A DNA stretch of 6,844 nt from Pseudomonadota bacterium (GCA_023456105.1 JAEYAO010000081.1:1-6844); one strand, 5' to 3'. Positions 1 through 6,844 are shown, counted from the first letter of the stretch. Numbers and translations: made by a program. Notes: generated from the sequence alone by a model not told the origin.

Positions 1-37
1 GCGCGACGCTTCGGACGCAGAGCCCGAGGCGCGCTCG

Positions 38-60
38 ATCCTCGAGTCAAGCCCGAGGAT
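38..60. repeat. Palindromic intergenic repeat downstream of nuoF
   Basis: Two 9-base arms (38-46 and 52-60) are inverted copies of each other with one mismatch, separated by a 5-base loop. On the minus strand the element reads ATCCTCGGG-CTTGA-CTCGAGGAT. From memory this resembles a dispersed palindromic element common in alphaproteobacterial genomes, whose translation gives peptides like ILGLDPRI; that family link is recalled, not searched. It lies 29 bases past the nuoF stop codon, where the next complex I gene would be expected to follow. There is no T-run after the stem in either direction, so it does not look like a classic intrinsic terminator. It could act as an mRNA-stabilising hairpin on the nuo transcript or be a passive repeat. 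I see no other supportable feature in positions 1-89. Confidence 0.6.
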
Positions 61-89
61 GACGCAGACTGTGGAAACGACGCCCATCC

Positions 90-1403
<1,314 letters not shown>

Positions 1404-1409
1404 GGGTCC

Positions 1410-1679
1410 TTAAAGTCCTTCCGCCAGACGGCGCTTGTGGTGGCGGGTGCGCATCCAGACGGCGGCGATCACCATCACCCAGCCCGCGGCGAGCATGAGA
1501 TACGACAGGTTCACCGCCCACTCGCCCAGTCGCGGCGTCTGCTGACGCACCATCAGGATCAGCACGGCGGCCGCGACGACCATGGCCAGGCCGCCGGCGC
1601 GCAAGGGCCGTCCGACCGACCGCAGCTCCTTGCGGTAGGCGGCGCGACCCTCATCCGTTTCGAGGTTCGGCGCGCTCAT
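1410..1679 (-). CDS. Small two-helix membrane protein inside the nuo operon, function unknown
   Basis: I do not recognise this 89-residue protein as a named family. A charged N-terminal part (about 1-27, with YRKELRSVGRPLR) precedes two hydrophobic segments at about 28-44 and 57-75. These are joined by a short loop (RQQTPRLGEWA), and the tail is strongly basic (RTRHHKRR). By the positive-inside rule both ends should face the cytoplasm, giving a helical hairpin. No metal ligands, catalytic motif or signal peptide are visible. Its ATG shares one base with the nuoE stop (TGATG), and it ends 6 bases before nuoF, so it must be made with the complex I subunits. An AAAGAG about 8 bases upstream can serve as ribosome binding site. 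Codon use resembles its neighbours. Position suggests a complex I-associated or assembly role, but that is inference. It is not one of the 14 core subunits. Confidence 0.85.
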   Translation of the reverse strand: MSAPNLETDEGRAAYRKELRSVGRPLRAGGLAMVVAAAVLILMVRQQTPRLGEWAVNLSYLMLAAGWVMVIAAVWMRTRHHKRRLAEGL

Positions 1680-2353
1680 CAGGCCGGCTCTTTGGCCGGT
1701 TCGGGATCCGAGTTCGGCAGCTTGGCGATCGGCTGGGCTTGGCGGCCGTCATACAGCGTCTCGTCCAGCAGCGTCTTGGCGCCGCCCTGCGGCTCGGATG
1801 TGCGCCGCCCGGCGTAGCTGCCCGACTGAGGCGTCTTGCCCGCTTTGAAATCGTCGATGATCTGCGCCATCGACTCGGCTGTCAGGTCTTCGAAATAGTA
1901 GTCGTTGATCTGGGCCATCGGCGCGTTGGAGCAGGCGCCCAGGCACTCGACTTCCTGCCAGGTGAAGGCGCCATCGGCCGACAGATGATCCTTGGGCCCG
2001 ATCTTCTCCTTGCACACGCGCATCAGGTCGCCCGCGCCGCGCAGCATGCACGGGGTGGTGCCGCACACCTGGATCAGGGCGGTCTTTCCGACCGGCTCCA
2101 GCATGAACATGGTGTAGAAGGTCGCGACCTCCAGCACGCGGATGAAGGGCATGCCCAGCATCTCGCCGATGGCGCGGATCGCAGGCTCCGACACCCAGCC
2201 TTCCTGCTTCTGGACCAGCCACAGGATCGGGATCACCGCCGATTGGCGGCGCTCGGCCGGATATTTGGCGATCCACCAGTTCGCCTTCTCCATCGTCGCG
2301 TCCACGAAGGTGAAGGAGGCCGGCTGTTCCTTGGCGAGGCGACGGACGCTCAT
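1679..2353 (-). CDS. nuoE: NADH-quinone oxidoreductase subunit E ([2Fe-2S], 24 kDa-type)
   Basis: NuoE partners NuoF in the NADH-oxidising module and carries cluster N1a. It has 224 residues, with a thioredoxin-like fold expected over about 1-175. The four [2Fe-2S] ligands are visible as C97 and C102 (CGTTPC) and C137 and C141 (CLGAC). The family segment VATFYTMF lies at 76-83. The last 50 residues are a low-complexity tail rich in Gly, Pro, Lys and Glu. It contains GRRTSEPQGGAKTL, which resembles the C-terminal block of mitochondrial NDUFV2. The start at 2353 forms an ATGA overlap with the nuoD stop. A GGAGA about 9 bases upstream supports it. The reading frame stays open far upstream, but that extension is out-of-frame nuoD sequence. 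The TGA stop overlaps the next start by one base. Confidence 0.97.
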   Translation of the reverse strand: MSVRRLAKEQPASFTFVDATMEKANWWIAKYPAERRQSAVIPILWLVQKQEGWVSEPAIRAIGEMLGMPFIRVLEVATFYTMFMLEPVGKTALIQVCGTTPCMLRGAGDLMRVCKEKIGPKDHLSADGAFTWQEVECLGACSNAPMAQINDYYFEDLTAESMAQIIDDFKAGKTPQSGSYAGRRTSEPQGGAKTLLDETLYDGRQAQPIAKLPNSDPEPAKEPA

Positions 2354-3630
2354 CGGTCCACTTCTCCGAAAACGATGTCGAGCGAACCCAGGATGGCGGA
2401 CACGTCGGCCAGCTGGTGGCCGCGGTTCATCCAGTCCATCGCCTGCAGGTGGCGATAGCCGGGAGCCGAGATCTTGACCCGGTACGGCTTGTTGGTGCCG
2501 TCGGACACCAGATAAACGCCGAACTCGCCCTTGGGCGCCTCGACCGAGGCGAACACCTCGCCCTCCGGCGTGCGGAAGCCCTCGGTGTAGAGCTTGAAGT
2601 GGTGGATCAGCGATTCCATCGACCGCTTCATCTCGCCGCGACGCGGCGGGGTGATCTTGTTGTCCTCGGCGAGAACGGGCTGGCCAGGGCAGTTGCGCAG
2701 CTTGTGGATGCACTGCTCCATGATGCGCACCGACTGCTTCATCTCCTCGACGCGGACGAGATAGCGGTCCCAGCAGTCGCCGTTCTTGCCGACCACCACG
2801 TCGAAATCCATCTCGGCGTAACACTCGTAGGGCTGCGACTTGCGCAGGTCCCAGGCGACGTTCGAGCCGCGCAGCATCACGCCGGTGAAGGCCCAGTCCA
2901 GCGCGTCCTTCTTGGACACCACGCCGATATCGACGTTGCGCTGCTTGAAGATGCGGTTCTCGGTGACCAGCGCCTCGATGTCCTTCAGCGCGGCCGGGAA
3001 CTCGGCGCACCAGCGGCCGATGTCGTCGATCAGGTCGGGGGACAGGTCCTGGTGGACGCCGCCCGGACGGAAGTAGTTGGCGTGCAGGCGGGCGCCGGAC
3101 GCCCGCTCATAGAACACCATCAGCTTTTCGCGTTCCTCGAAGCCCCAGAGCGGCGGCGTCAGCGCGCCCACGTCCATGGCCTGGGTCGTCACGTTCAGCA
3201 TGTGCGACAGGATGCGGCCGATCTCGGAATACAGCACCCGGATCAGCTGCGCCCGGTACGGCACCTCCAGCCCCAGCAGCTTCTCGATCGCCAGGCAGAA
3301 GGCGTGCTCCTGGTTCATCGGCGAGACGTAATCCAGCCGGTCCAGATAGGGCACGTTCTGCAGATAGGTGCGCGACTCCATCAGCTTTTCGGTGCCGCGG
3401 TGCAGCAGGCCGATGTGCGGATCGACCCGCTCCACGATCTCGCCGTCCAGCTCCAGCACCAGGCGCAGCACGCCGTGCGCGGCCGGGTGCTGCGGGCCGA
3501 AGTTGATGGTGAACTTGCGGTCGTCCATCGCCCGGGCGTGGTCGGTCAGGCCGTCGTCGAACACCTGGGTGTCGGTCCCGGCCAAAGGATGCTCCTGGGG
3601 GCGGTTCACGGGATGAAGATCGTCGGCCAT
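2350..3630 (-). CDS. nuoD: NADH-quinone oxidoreductase subunit D (49 kDa-type)
   Basis: NuoD forms the quinone-reduction pocket with NuoB at the membrane interface and is related to the large subunit of [NiFe] hydrogenases. The family blocks are FGPQHPAAHG (44-53), HIGLLHRGTEKL (72-83), RLDYVSPMNQEHA (98-110) and RLHANYFRPGG (181-191). The typical end is DIVFGEVDR. H52 and Y101 are 49 residues apart, matching the spacing of the quinone-contacting pair known as His38/Tyr87 in Thermus Nqo4. The reading from 3630 gives 426 residues, with about 34 residues before M35, where many homologues begin. I chose 3630 because its ATG shares the A of the nuoC TGA (TGATG) and an AAAAGG lies about 10 bases upstream. 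M35 (3528) has only a weak ribosome site but cannot be excluded. NuoD is separate from NuoC, unlike the fused enterobacterial NuoCD. Confidence 0.98.
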   Translation of the reverse strand: MADDLHPVNRPQEHPLAGTDTQVFDDGLTDHARAMDDRKFTINFGPQHPAAHGVLRLVLELDGEIVERVDPHIGLLHRGTEKLMESRTYLQNVPYLDRLDYVSPMNQEHAFCLAIEKLLGLEVPYRAQLIRVLYSEIGRILSHMLNVTTQAMDVGALTPPLWGFEEREKLMVFYERASGARLHANYFRPGGVHQDLSPDLIDDIGRWCAEFPAALKDIEALVTENRIFKQRNVDIGVVSKKDALDWAFTGVMLRGSNVAWDLRKSQPYECYAEMDFDVVVGKNGDCWDRYLVRVEEMKQSVRIMEQCIHKLRNCPGQPVLAEDNKITPPRRGEMKRSMESLIHHFKLYTEGFRTPEGEVFASVEAPKGEFGVYLVSDGTNKPYRVKISAPGYRHLQAMDWMNRGHQLADVSAILGSLDIVFGEVDR

Positions 3631-4253
3631 CAGCGGGCAGCCTTTTCGTCGCCGGGCAGCACGGGCGCCGGATACTCCGCGCCCTCCCAGGGCGACAGGA
3701 AGTCGAACTGGCGGAACTCCTGCGTCAGCTTGACGGGTTCGTAGACGACCCGCTTCTGCTCTTCGTCGTAGCGGACCTCGACATAGCCGGTCATGGGGAA
3801 ATCCTTGCGCAGCGGATGCCCCTCGAAGCCGTAGTCGGTCAGCAGCCGGCGCATGTCCGGATTGCCCTCGAACAGCATGCCGTACATGTCGAACGCCTCG
3901 CGCTCGAACCAGCCGGCGGCCGGGTAGACCTCAACCGCCGTCGGCACGGGCTTCACCTCGTCGGTGGAGACCTTGACCCGCACGCGCGCGTTCCGCGTCA
4001 TCGACAGCAGGTGGTAGACCACCTCGAACCGCTCGCGGCGATCCGGATAGTCCACGCCGCACAGGTCCAGCAGCTGCTGAAAGCCGAAGCGGTCGCGCAG
4101 GCCCAGCAGCACCTCGGCGATCCGCTCGCGCGGCGCGACCAGCGTCAGTTCGCCGAACGCCACCTGCGCCTCCACGCCCAGCGCCCCCACCAGCTCGGCG
4201 CCCAGCGGCGTCAGCAGCGTCTCCTGTTCGGCCTGAACGGCGAGAGAGGTCAT
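3630..4253 (-). CDS. nuoC: NADH-quinone oxidoreductase subunit C (30 kDa-type)
   Basis: NuoC is a cofactor-free structural subunit of the peripheral arm that packs against NuoD and NuoB. The 207-residue product carries the 30 kDa-subunit signature WFEREAFDMYG at 115-125. This is followed by the conserved stretch RRLLTDYGFEGHPLRKDFP (135-153) and a C-terminal YEPVKLTQEFRQFDF (171-185), all typical of alphaproteobacterial and mitochondrial homologues. The start at 4253 makes an ATGA overlap with the end of nuoB. Upstream codons in the same frame are out-of-frame nuoB sequence and do not look like protein. The ribosome site is weak (GGGGA about 10 bases upstream), which fits translational coupling to nuoB. 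It ends in TGA, whose last base begins nuoD. Confidence 0.97.
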   Translation of the reverse strand: MTSLAVQAEQETLLTPLGAELVGALGVEAQVAFGELTLVAPRERIAEVLLGLRDRFGFQQLLDLCGVDYPDRRERFEVVYHLLSMTRNARVRVKVSTDEVKPVPTAVEVYPAAGWFEREAFDMYGMLFEGNPDMRRLLTDYGFEGHPLRKDFPMTGYVEVRYDEEQKRVVYEPVKLTQEFRQFDFLSPWEGAEYPAPVLPGDEKAAR

Positions 4254-4852
4254 CGCTCGATCGTCCCCGTCCGCCGAATCTTCTTCTGCAGCTGCAGCAG
4301 CCCGTACAGCAGCCCCTCCGCCGTCGGCGGGCACCCCGGCACGTACACGTCCACCGGCACCACCCGATCGCAGCCGCGAACCACGCTGTAGCTGTAGTGG
4401 TAGTACCCGCCGCCATTGGCGCAACTGCCCATGGAGACGACGTAGCGCGGGTCCGGCATCTGGTCGTAGACCTTGCGCAGCGGCGCGGCCATCTTGTTGG
4501 TCAGGGTGCCGGCGACGATCATCAGGTCCGACTGGCGGGGGCTGGCGCGAGGAGCCATGCCGAACCGCTCCACGTCATAACGCGGCATGGACATCTGGAT
4601 CATCTCGACGGCGCAGCACGCCAGGCCGAAGGTCATCCACATCAGGGAGCCGGTGCGCGACCAGTTGATCACGTCGTCCAGGCTGGAGACCAGAAAGCCC
4701 CGCTCGCCAAGCTCGGTGTTCACCTGCTCGAAGAACTTGTCGTGGATGGCGGGGTCATAGCCCTCGACGGTAGAGCGGGCGCCCGAGCCATAGCTCTGGA
4801 CAGGGCCTTGGCCTGCGGGGACCAGCGGGCTGGAAGGCGCGATCACTCCCAT
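4250..4852 (-). CDS. nuoB: NADH-quinone oxidoreductase subunit B (cluster N2, PSST-type)
   Basis: NuoB holds the terminal [4Fe-4S] cluster N2, which reduces quinone at the interface with NuoD. The 200-residue protein has all four N2 ligands: the tandem C79-C80 in GLACCAVEM, C144 in GSCANGGG and C174 in PGCPPTAEG. Residues 1-40 are a polar, Gly/Ser/Pro-rich N-terminus of the kind seen in alphaproteobacteria, with the conserved fold starting near GFLVSSLDDVINW (52-64). The start at 4852 overlaps the end of nuoA by 10 bases and is preceded by a good AAGGGAG ribosome site 7 bases away. An in-frame ATG at 4873 and others further up would read through the nuoA coding region and are not favoured. 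Confidence 0.98.
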   Translation of the reverse strand: MGVIAPSSPLVPAGQGPVQSYGSGARSTVEGYDPAIHDKFFEQVNTELGERGFLVSSLDDVINWSRTGSLMWMTFGLACCAVEMIQMSMPRYDVERFGMAPRASPRQSDLMIVAGTLTNKMAAPLRKVYDQMPDPRYVVSMGSCANGGGYYHYSYSVVRGCDRVVPVDVYVPGCPPTAEGLLYGLLQLQKKIRRTGTIER

Positions 4853-5220
4853 TCCAGGGCTCCCTTCTTCCATTCGTAGATGAAGCCGATGGTGAGCACC
4901 CCCAGAAAGACCATCATCGACCAGAAGGCGAAGATCATCTCGCCGCGCGCCAGATCGAACATCGACACCGCCCACGGGAACAGGAAGGCCACTTCAAGGT
5001 CGAAGATGATGAACAGGATCGACACCAGATAGAAGCGCACGTCGAACTTCATGCGCGCGTCGTCAAAGGCGTTGAAGCCGCACTCATAGGCCGACAGCTT
5101 CTCGGTGTCGGGGTTCTTCGGGGCCAGCACCAGCGGCAGCACGACGAACAGCACGCCGATCAGCAGCGCCACGCCCGCGAAAATGATGGTCGCGAGATAT
5201 TCGAGGAGAAATTCGTTCAT
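4843..5220 (-). CDS. nuoA: NADH-quinone oxidoreductase subunit A (ND3-type)
   Basis: NuoA is a small membrane subunit beside the quinone cavity and belongs to the pathway coupling quinone reduction to proton pumping. The product has 125 residues and three predicted helices at about 10-32, 63-83 and 95-117. The helix 1-2 loop carries YECGFNAFDDARMKFDVRF (45-63). C47 corresponds to the ND3 cysteine known from active/deactive studies of mitochondrial complex I, which Escherichia coli NuoA lacks. D74 and E76 in FDLEVAFLFPW match the functionally important acidic pair D79/E81 of E. coli. The start at 5220 has a GAGG ribosome site 8 bases upstream. A longer in-frame reading to 5298 would translate a repeat element (LPLAGE-type peptide) and is rejected. 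This is the first gene of the operon. Confidence 0.97.
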   Translation of the reverse strand: MNEFLLEYLATIIFAGVALLIGVLFVVLPLVLAPKNPDTEKLSAYECGFNAFDDARMKFDVRFYLVSILFIIFDLEVAFLFPWAVSMFDLARGEMIFAFWSMMVFLGVLTIGFIYEWKKGALEWE

Positions 5221-5227
5221 TCCGGAA

Positions 5228-5251
5228 GCCTCGCCCGCCAGGGGGAGAGGC
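5228..5251. repeat. Inverted repeat in the nuoA leader, dispersed-repeat-like
   Basis: The arms GCCTCGCCC (5228-5236) and GGGAGAGGC (5243-5251) pair over 9 positions with one mismatch around a 6-base loop. On the minus strand the core reads CCTCTCCCCCTGGCGGG. From memory this is the type of intergenic element that, when mistranslated, yields PLPLAGE peptides in many alphaproteobacterial annotations. The family assignment is recalled, not searched. It ends 8 bases before the nuoA start. Confidence 0.6.
5229..5232 (-). promoter_or_regulatory. nuoA Shine-Dalgarno within a hairpin arm
   Basis: On the minus strand this reads GAGG, 8 bases before the nuoA ATG. It is the only convincing ribosome binding site for that start. 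It lies wholly inside one arm of the inverted repeat at 5228-5251, so pairing of the arms in the mRNA would hide it. Confidence 0.6.
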
Positions 5252-5263
5252 GGGATTCGGCGC

Positions 5264-5292
5264 TTCTTAGACCCATCGTCCGCGCGGTTCAA
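5264..5292 (-). promoter_or_regulatory. Candidate nuo operon promoter
   Basis: On the minus strand TTGAAC (5292-5287) is followed by a 17-base spacer and TAAGAA (5269-5264). The -35 matches four of six positions of the TTGACA consensus and the -10 about half of TATAAT, so this is a weak but correctly spaced match. Transcription would start near 5257, giving a leader of roughly 37 bases that contains the whole 5228-5251 hairpin. Other promoters within 5252-5400 are possible. Confidence 0.3.
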
Positions 5293-5350
5293 ACCCAAGC
5301 GAACTAAAGGTTTTTGTTGAGAACGGCTCGCAGCATAGCGCGCCTTTGTC

Positions 5351-5378
5351 GCAGGGCCGGCGCTTGCCCGCGCCCTGC
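5351..5378. repeat. Inverted repeat in the leader of the AbgT-family gene
   Basis: Perfect 7-base arms, GCAGGGC (5351-5357) and GCCCTGC (5372-5378), enclose 14 bases that can form a small inner stem (GGC-GCTT-GCC). The structure ends 44 bases before the transporter start. No T-run follows on either side, so a terminator is unlikely. It could be a leader hairpin or a protein-binding site in the divergent promoter region. No convincing plus-strand promoter was found nearby. Confidence 0.45.
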
Positions 5379-5422
5379 TGCTTGCGGCCTATGACCATGG
5401 GGTTCTGCAAGGATTACTGCTC

Positions 5423-6844
5423 ATGGGGCTGGCGGCTCGCGCGCTGAATGGCATTGAACGGTTCGGCAACCGCCTGCCCGACCCTGTCTTCCTGTTCCTC
5501 TGGCTGATCCTGGGGCTGATCGGGCTGAGCCTCGTCGGCGCGGCTCTGGGCTGGTCGGCGGTCAACCCGGTCACGAACGAGCTGTTGACGGCGCAGAGCC
5601 TGCTCTCGCCCGAGAACCTTGAACGGCTGATCATCGGCATGCCCAAGACGCTTGCCGAGTTTCCGCCGCTCGGCATCGTCATCACCATCATCTACGGCGC
5701 GGCGGTGGCCGAGCGCACAGGCCTGTTCTCCACCGCCATTCGCGGCGCCCTGCTGAACGCGCCGCGCGCCATCCTGACGCCGGTGGTGGTCATCACCGGC
5801 ATGGTGTCGCACCACGCCTCCGACGCCTCCTACGTCGTGGTGATCCCGCTGGCGGCGGTGATCTTCGCGGCGGCCGGGCGGCACCCGCTGGCGGGATTGG
5901 CTGCCGGGTTCGCGGCCGTGTCCGGCGGCTACGCCGGCAATCTGTTCCCCGGCGCCAGTGACGCCCTGATCCTGGGCATCACCGAGCCGGCCGCGCACCT
6001 GATCGACCCCTCCTATTCGGTCAACATCGCCGGCAACTGGTTCTTCATCGTGGGGGTGGTGATCGTCTTCACGCCCATTGTCTGGTTCATCACCGATCGT
6101 GTCATCGAGCCGCGCCTGGGGCCATGGTCGCCAGCGGCGAGCACGCCCGCCACGCCGTCGGAAAGGCAGCCGCTCACCGCTGCGGAGAAGCGGGGTCTGC
6201 TGTGGGCGAGCCTGACGATCCTAGGCATGATGGCGCTGTGGGCGCTGATCACCGCCCTGCCTGCATCGCCCTTTGTCGATCCGGAGGCCGAGCCGGCGCA
6301 GCGGTTCAACCCCCTGTACCGGTCGCTGGTCGCCTTCTTCGCGGTCACCTTCTTCGCCAGCGGCGCGGCTTACGGCGCAGGCTCCGGCTCCATCCGCTCG
6401 CACCGCGATCTGGTGCGGATGATGGGCGAAGGCATCTCGCAACTGGCGCCCTACATCGTGCTCGCCTTCTTCGCCGCGCACTTCGTGGCCATGTTCAACT
6501 GGTCGGGGCTGGGTCCGATACTTGCGGTGAACGCCGCCGCCGCGCTGCAGCAGGTCGCCCTGCCCACGCCGCTGCTGCTGATCAGCGTCGTGCTGGTCTC
6601 CTGCGTCTTCGACCTGTTCATCGGCTCGGCCTCGGCCAAGTGGTCGGCGTTGGCGCCCATCGTGGTGCCGATGTTCATGCTGCTGGGCATCTCGCCGGAG
6701 ATGACCACGGCGGCCTACCGCATGGGTGATTCGGTGACCAACATCGCCACGCCCCTGATGAGCTACTTCCCGCTGATCCTGACCTTCGCGCAGCGTTGGG
6801 ATCCGCGATTCGGCCTGGGCTCGCTGATGGCGACCATGCTGCCC
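5423..6844 (+). CDS. AbgT-family transporter, C-terminus cut by window edge
   Basis: This polytopic inner-membrane protein belongs to the AbgT family, which includes E. coli AbgT (p-aminobenzoyl-glutamate uptake) and MtrF/YdaH (reported to export sulfonamides and similar antimetabolites). The 474 visible residues have about ten hydrophobic segments with a polar linker near 235-256. Family blocks include GRHPLAGL (152-159), FVAMFNWSG (354-362) and APIVVPMFMLLG (411-422). D180, S404, W407, P425, R433, D436 and P444 reproduce the pattern and spacing of the MtrF functional residues as I recall them (S417, W420, P438, R446, D449, P457, plus D193). GSASAKW and YRMGDSVTN look closer to MtrF/YdaH than to E. 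coli AbgT. The start at 5423 has AAGG 10 bases upstream; the upstream ATGs at 5391 and 5397 are out of frame. About 35-50 residues are probably missing. The substrate and direction of transport cannot be read from sequence. Confidence 0.93.
   Translation, partial: MGLAARALNGIERFGNRLPDPVFLFLWLILGLIGLSLVGAALGWSAVNPVTNELLTAQSLLSPENLERLIIGMPKTLAEFPPLGIVITIIYGAAVAERTGLFSTAIRGALLNAPRAILTPVVVITGMVSHHASDASYVVVIPLAAVIFAAAGRHPLAGLAAGFAAVSGGYAGNLFPGASDALILGITEPAAHLIDPSYSVNIAGNWFFIVGVVIVFTPIVWFITDRVIEPRLGPWSPAASTPATPSERQPLTAAEKRGLLWASLTILGMMALWALITALPASPFVDPEAEPAQRFNPLYRSLVAFFAVTFFASGAAYGAGSGSIRSHRDLVRMMGEGISQLAPYIVLAFFAAHFVAMFNWSGLGPILAVNAAAALQQVALPTPLLLISVVLVSCVFDLFIGSASAKWSALAPIVVPMFMLLGISPEMTTAAYRMGDSVTNIATPLMSYFPLILTFAQRWDPRFGLGSLMATMLP

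Noticed and set aside
38..60. Intrinsic terminator of the nuo operon
   Set aside because: The stem has no following T-run on either strand, and complex I genes are expected to continue beyond the window.
1..87. Minus-strand open frame beginning with ATG at 87 and running off the edge
   Set aside because: Its 29 codons mostly translate the palindromic repeat (ILGLDSRI-type peptide), do not resemble the start of NuoG, and show no ribosome site or lipoprotein motif.
1739..2458. 239-residue plus-strand ORF
   Set aside because: Antisense to nuoE, no recognisable protein features; the minus strand encodes a complete NuoE with all four cluster ligands.
2416..3744. 442-residue plus-strand ORF
   Set aside because: Antisense shadow of nuoD with biased low-complexity composition; the minus-strand frame is an unmistakable NuoD.
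3816..4391. 191-residue plus-strand ORF and the similar one at 4397-4879
   Set aside because: Antisense shadows of nuoC and nuoB with no motif or plausible membrane or globular pattern.
5221..5298. 26-codon N-terminal extension of nuoA
   Set aside because: It would translate the palindromic repeat and the candidate promoter; the family-typical N-terminus and a spaced GAGG support the start at 5220.
5311..5342. Plus-strand promoter for the transporter built on TTGTTG or TTTTTG with CATAGC
   Set aside because: Either the spacing is only 14 bases or the boxes match the consensus poorly; not strong enough to annotate.
5414..5998. 194-residue minus-strand ORF and others opposite the transporter
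   Set aside because: The plus strand here encodes a continuous, well-conserved AbgT-family protein; the opposite frames are composition artefacts.

Overview
The window is GC-rich DNA from an alphaproteobacterium, most likely a member of the Caulobacterales (Caulobacter, Brevundimonas or a relative). This rests on the separate nuoC and nuoD genes, the mitochondria-like subunit sequences (for example the YECGF motif in NuoA and the SGR..SEP.GG-type block in the NuoE tail), the high GC third-position codon use, and two palindromic intergenic elements of a kind I associate with alphaproteobacterial genomes. The genus is an inference.

Positions 5220 down to 90 (minus strand) hold the first part of a respiratory complex I (NADH:quinone oxidoreductase) operon in the order nuoA-nuoB-nuoC-nuoD-nuoE-small membrane protein-nuoF. 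The genes are packed very tightly. nuoA/nuoB overlap by 10 bases, nuoB/nuoC by 4, nuoC/nuoD by 1, nuoD/nuoE by 4 and nuoE/small ORF by 1, and there is a 6-base gap before nuoF. This suggests one transcript with translational coupling. Together the genes encode most of the NADH-oxidising module (NuoE, NuoF), the quinone-reducing connecting arm (NuoB, NuoC, NuoD) and one membrane subunit (NuoA). NuoG and the remaining membrane subunits would be expected beyond the left edge. All visible iron-sulfur ligands, FMN/NADH motifs and the NuoD quinone-site His/Tyr pair are present, so the complex looks functional. The only uncharacterised member is an 89-residue protein with two predicted membrane helices between nuoE and nuoF.

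Positions 5221-5422 are the divergent intergenic region. It carries a candidate nuoA promoter, a repeat-like hairpin whose arm contains the nuoA Shine-Dalgarno sequence, and a second, separate inverted repeat nearer the plus-strand gene. Positions 1-89, downstream of nuoF, contain another short palindromic repeat and no recognisable gene.

From 5423 to the right edge (plus strand) lies an AbgT-family transporter, truncated by the window end. It keeps every residue I could check against the structurally studied MtrF/YdaH branch. It has no obvious functional link to complex I beyond being divergently transcribed.

Overall this is mostly a conventional housekeeping locus. I see no new multi-gene system. 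The items most worth a second look are the small coupled membrane protein and the repeat element that supplies the ribosome binding site of nuoA.
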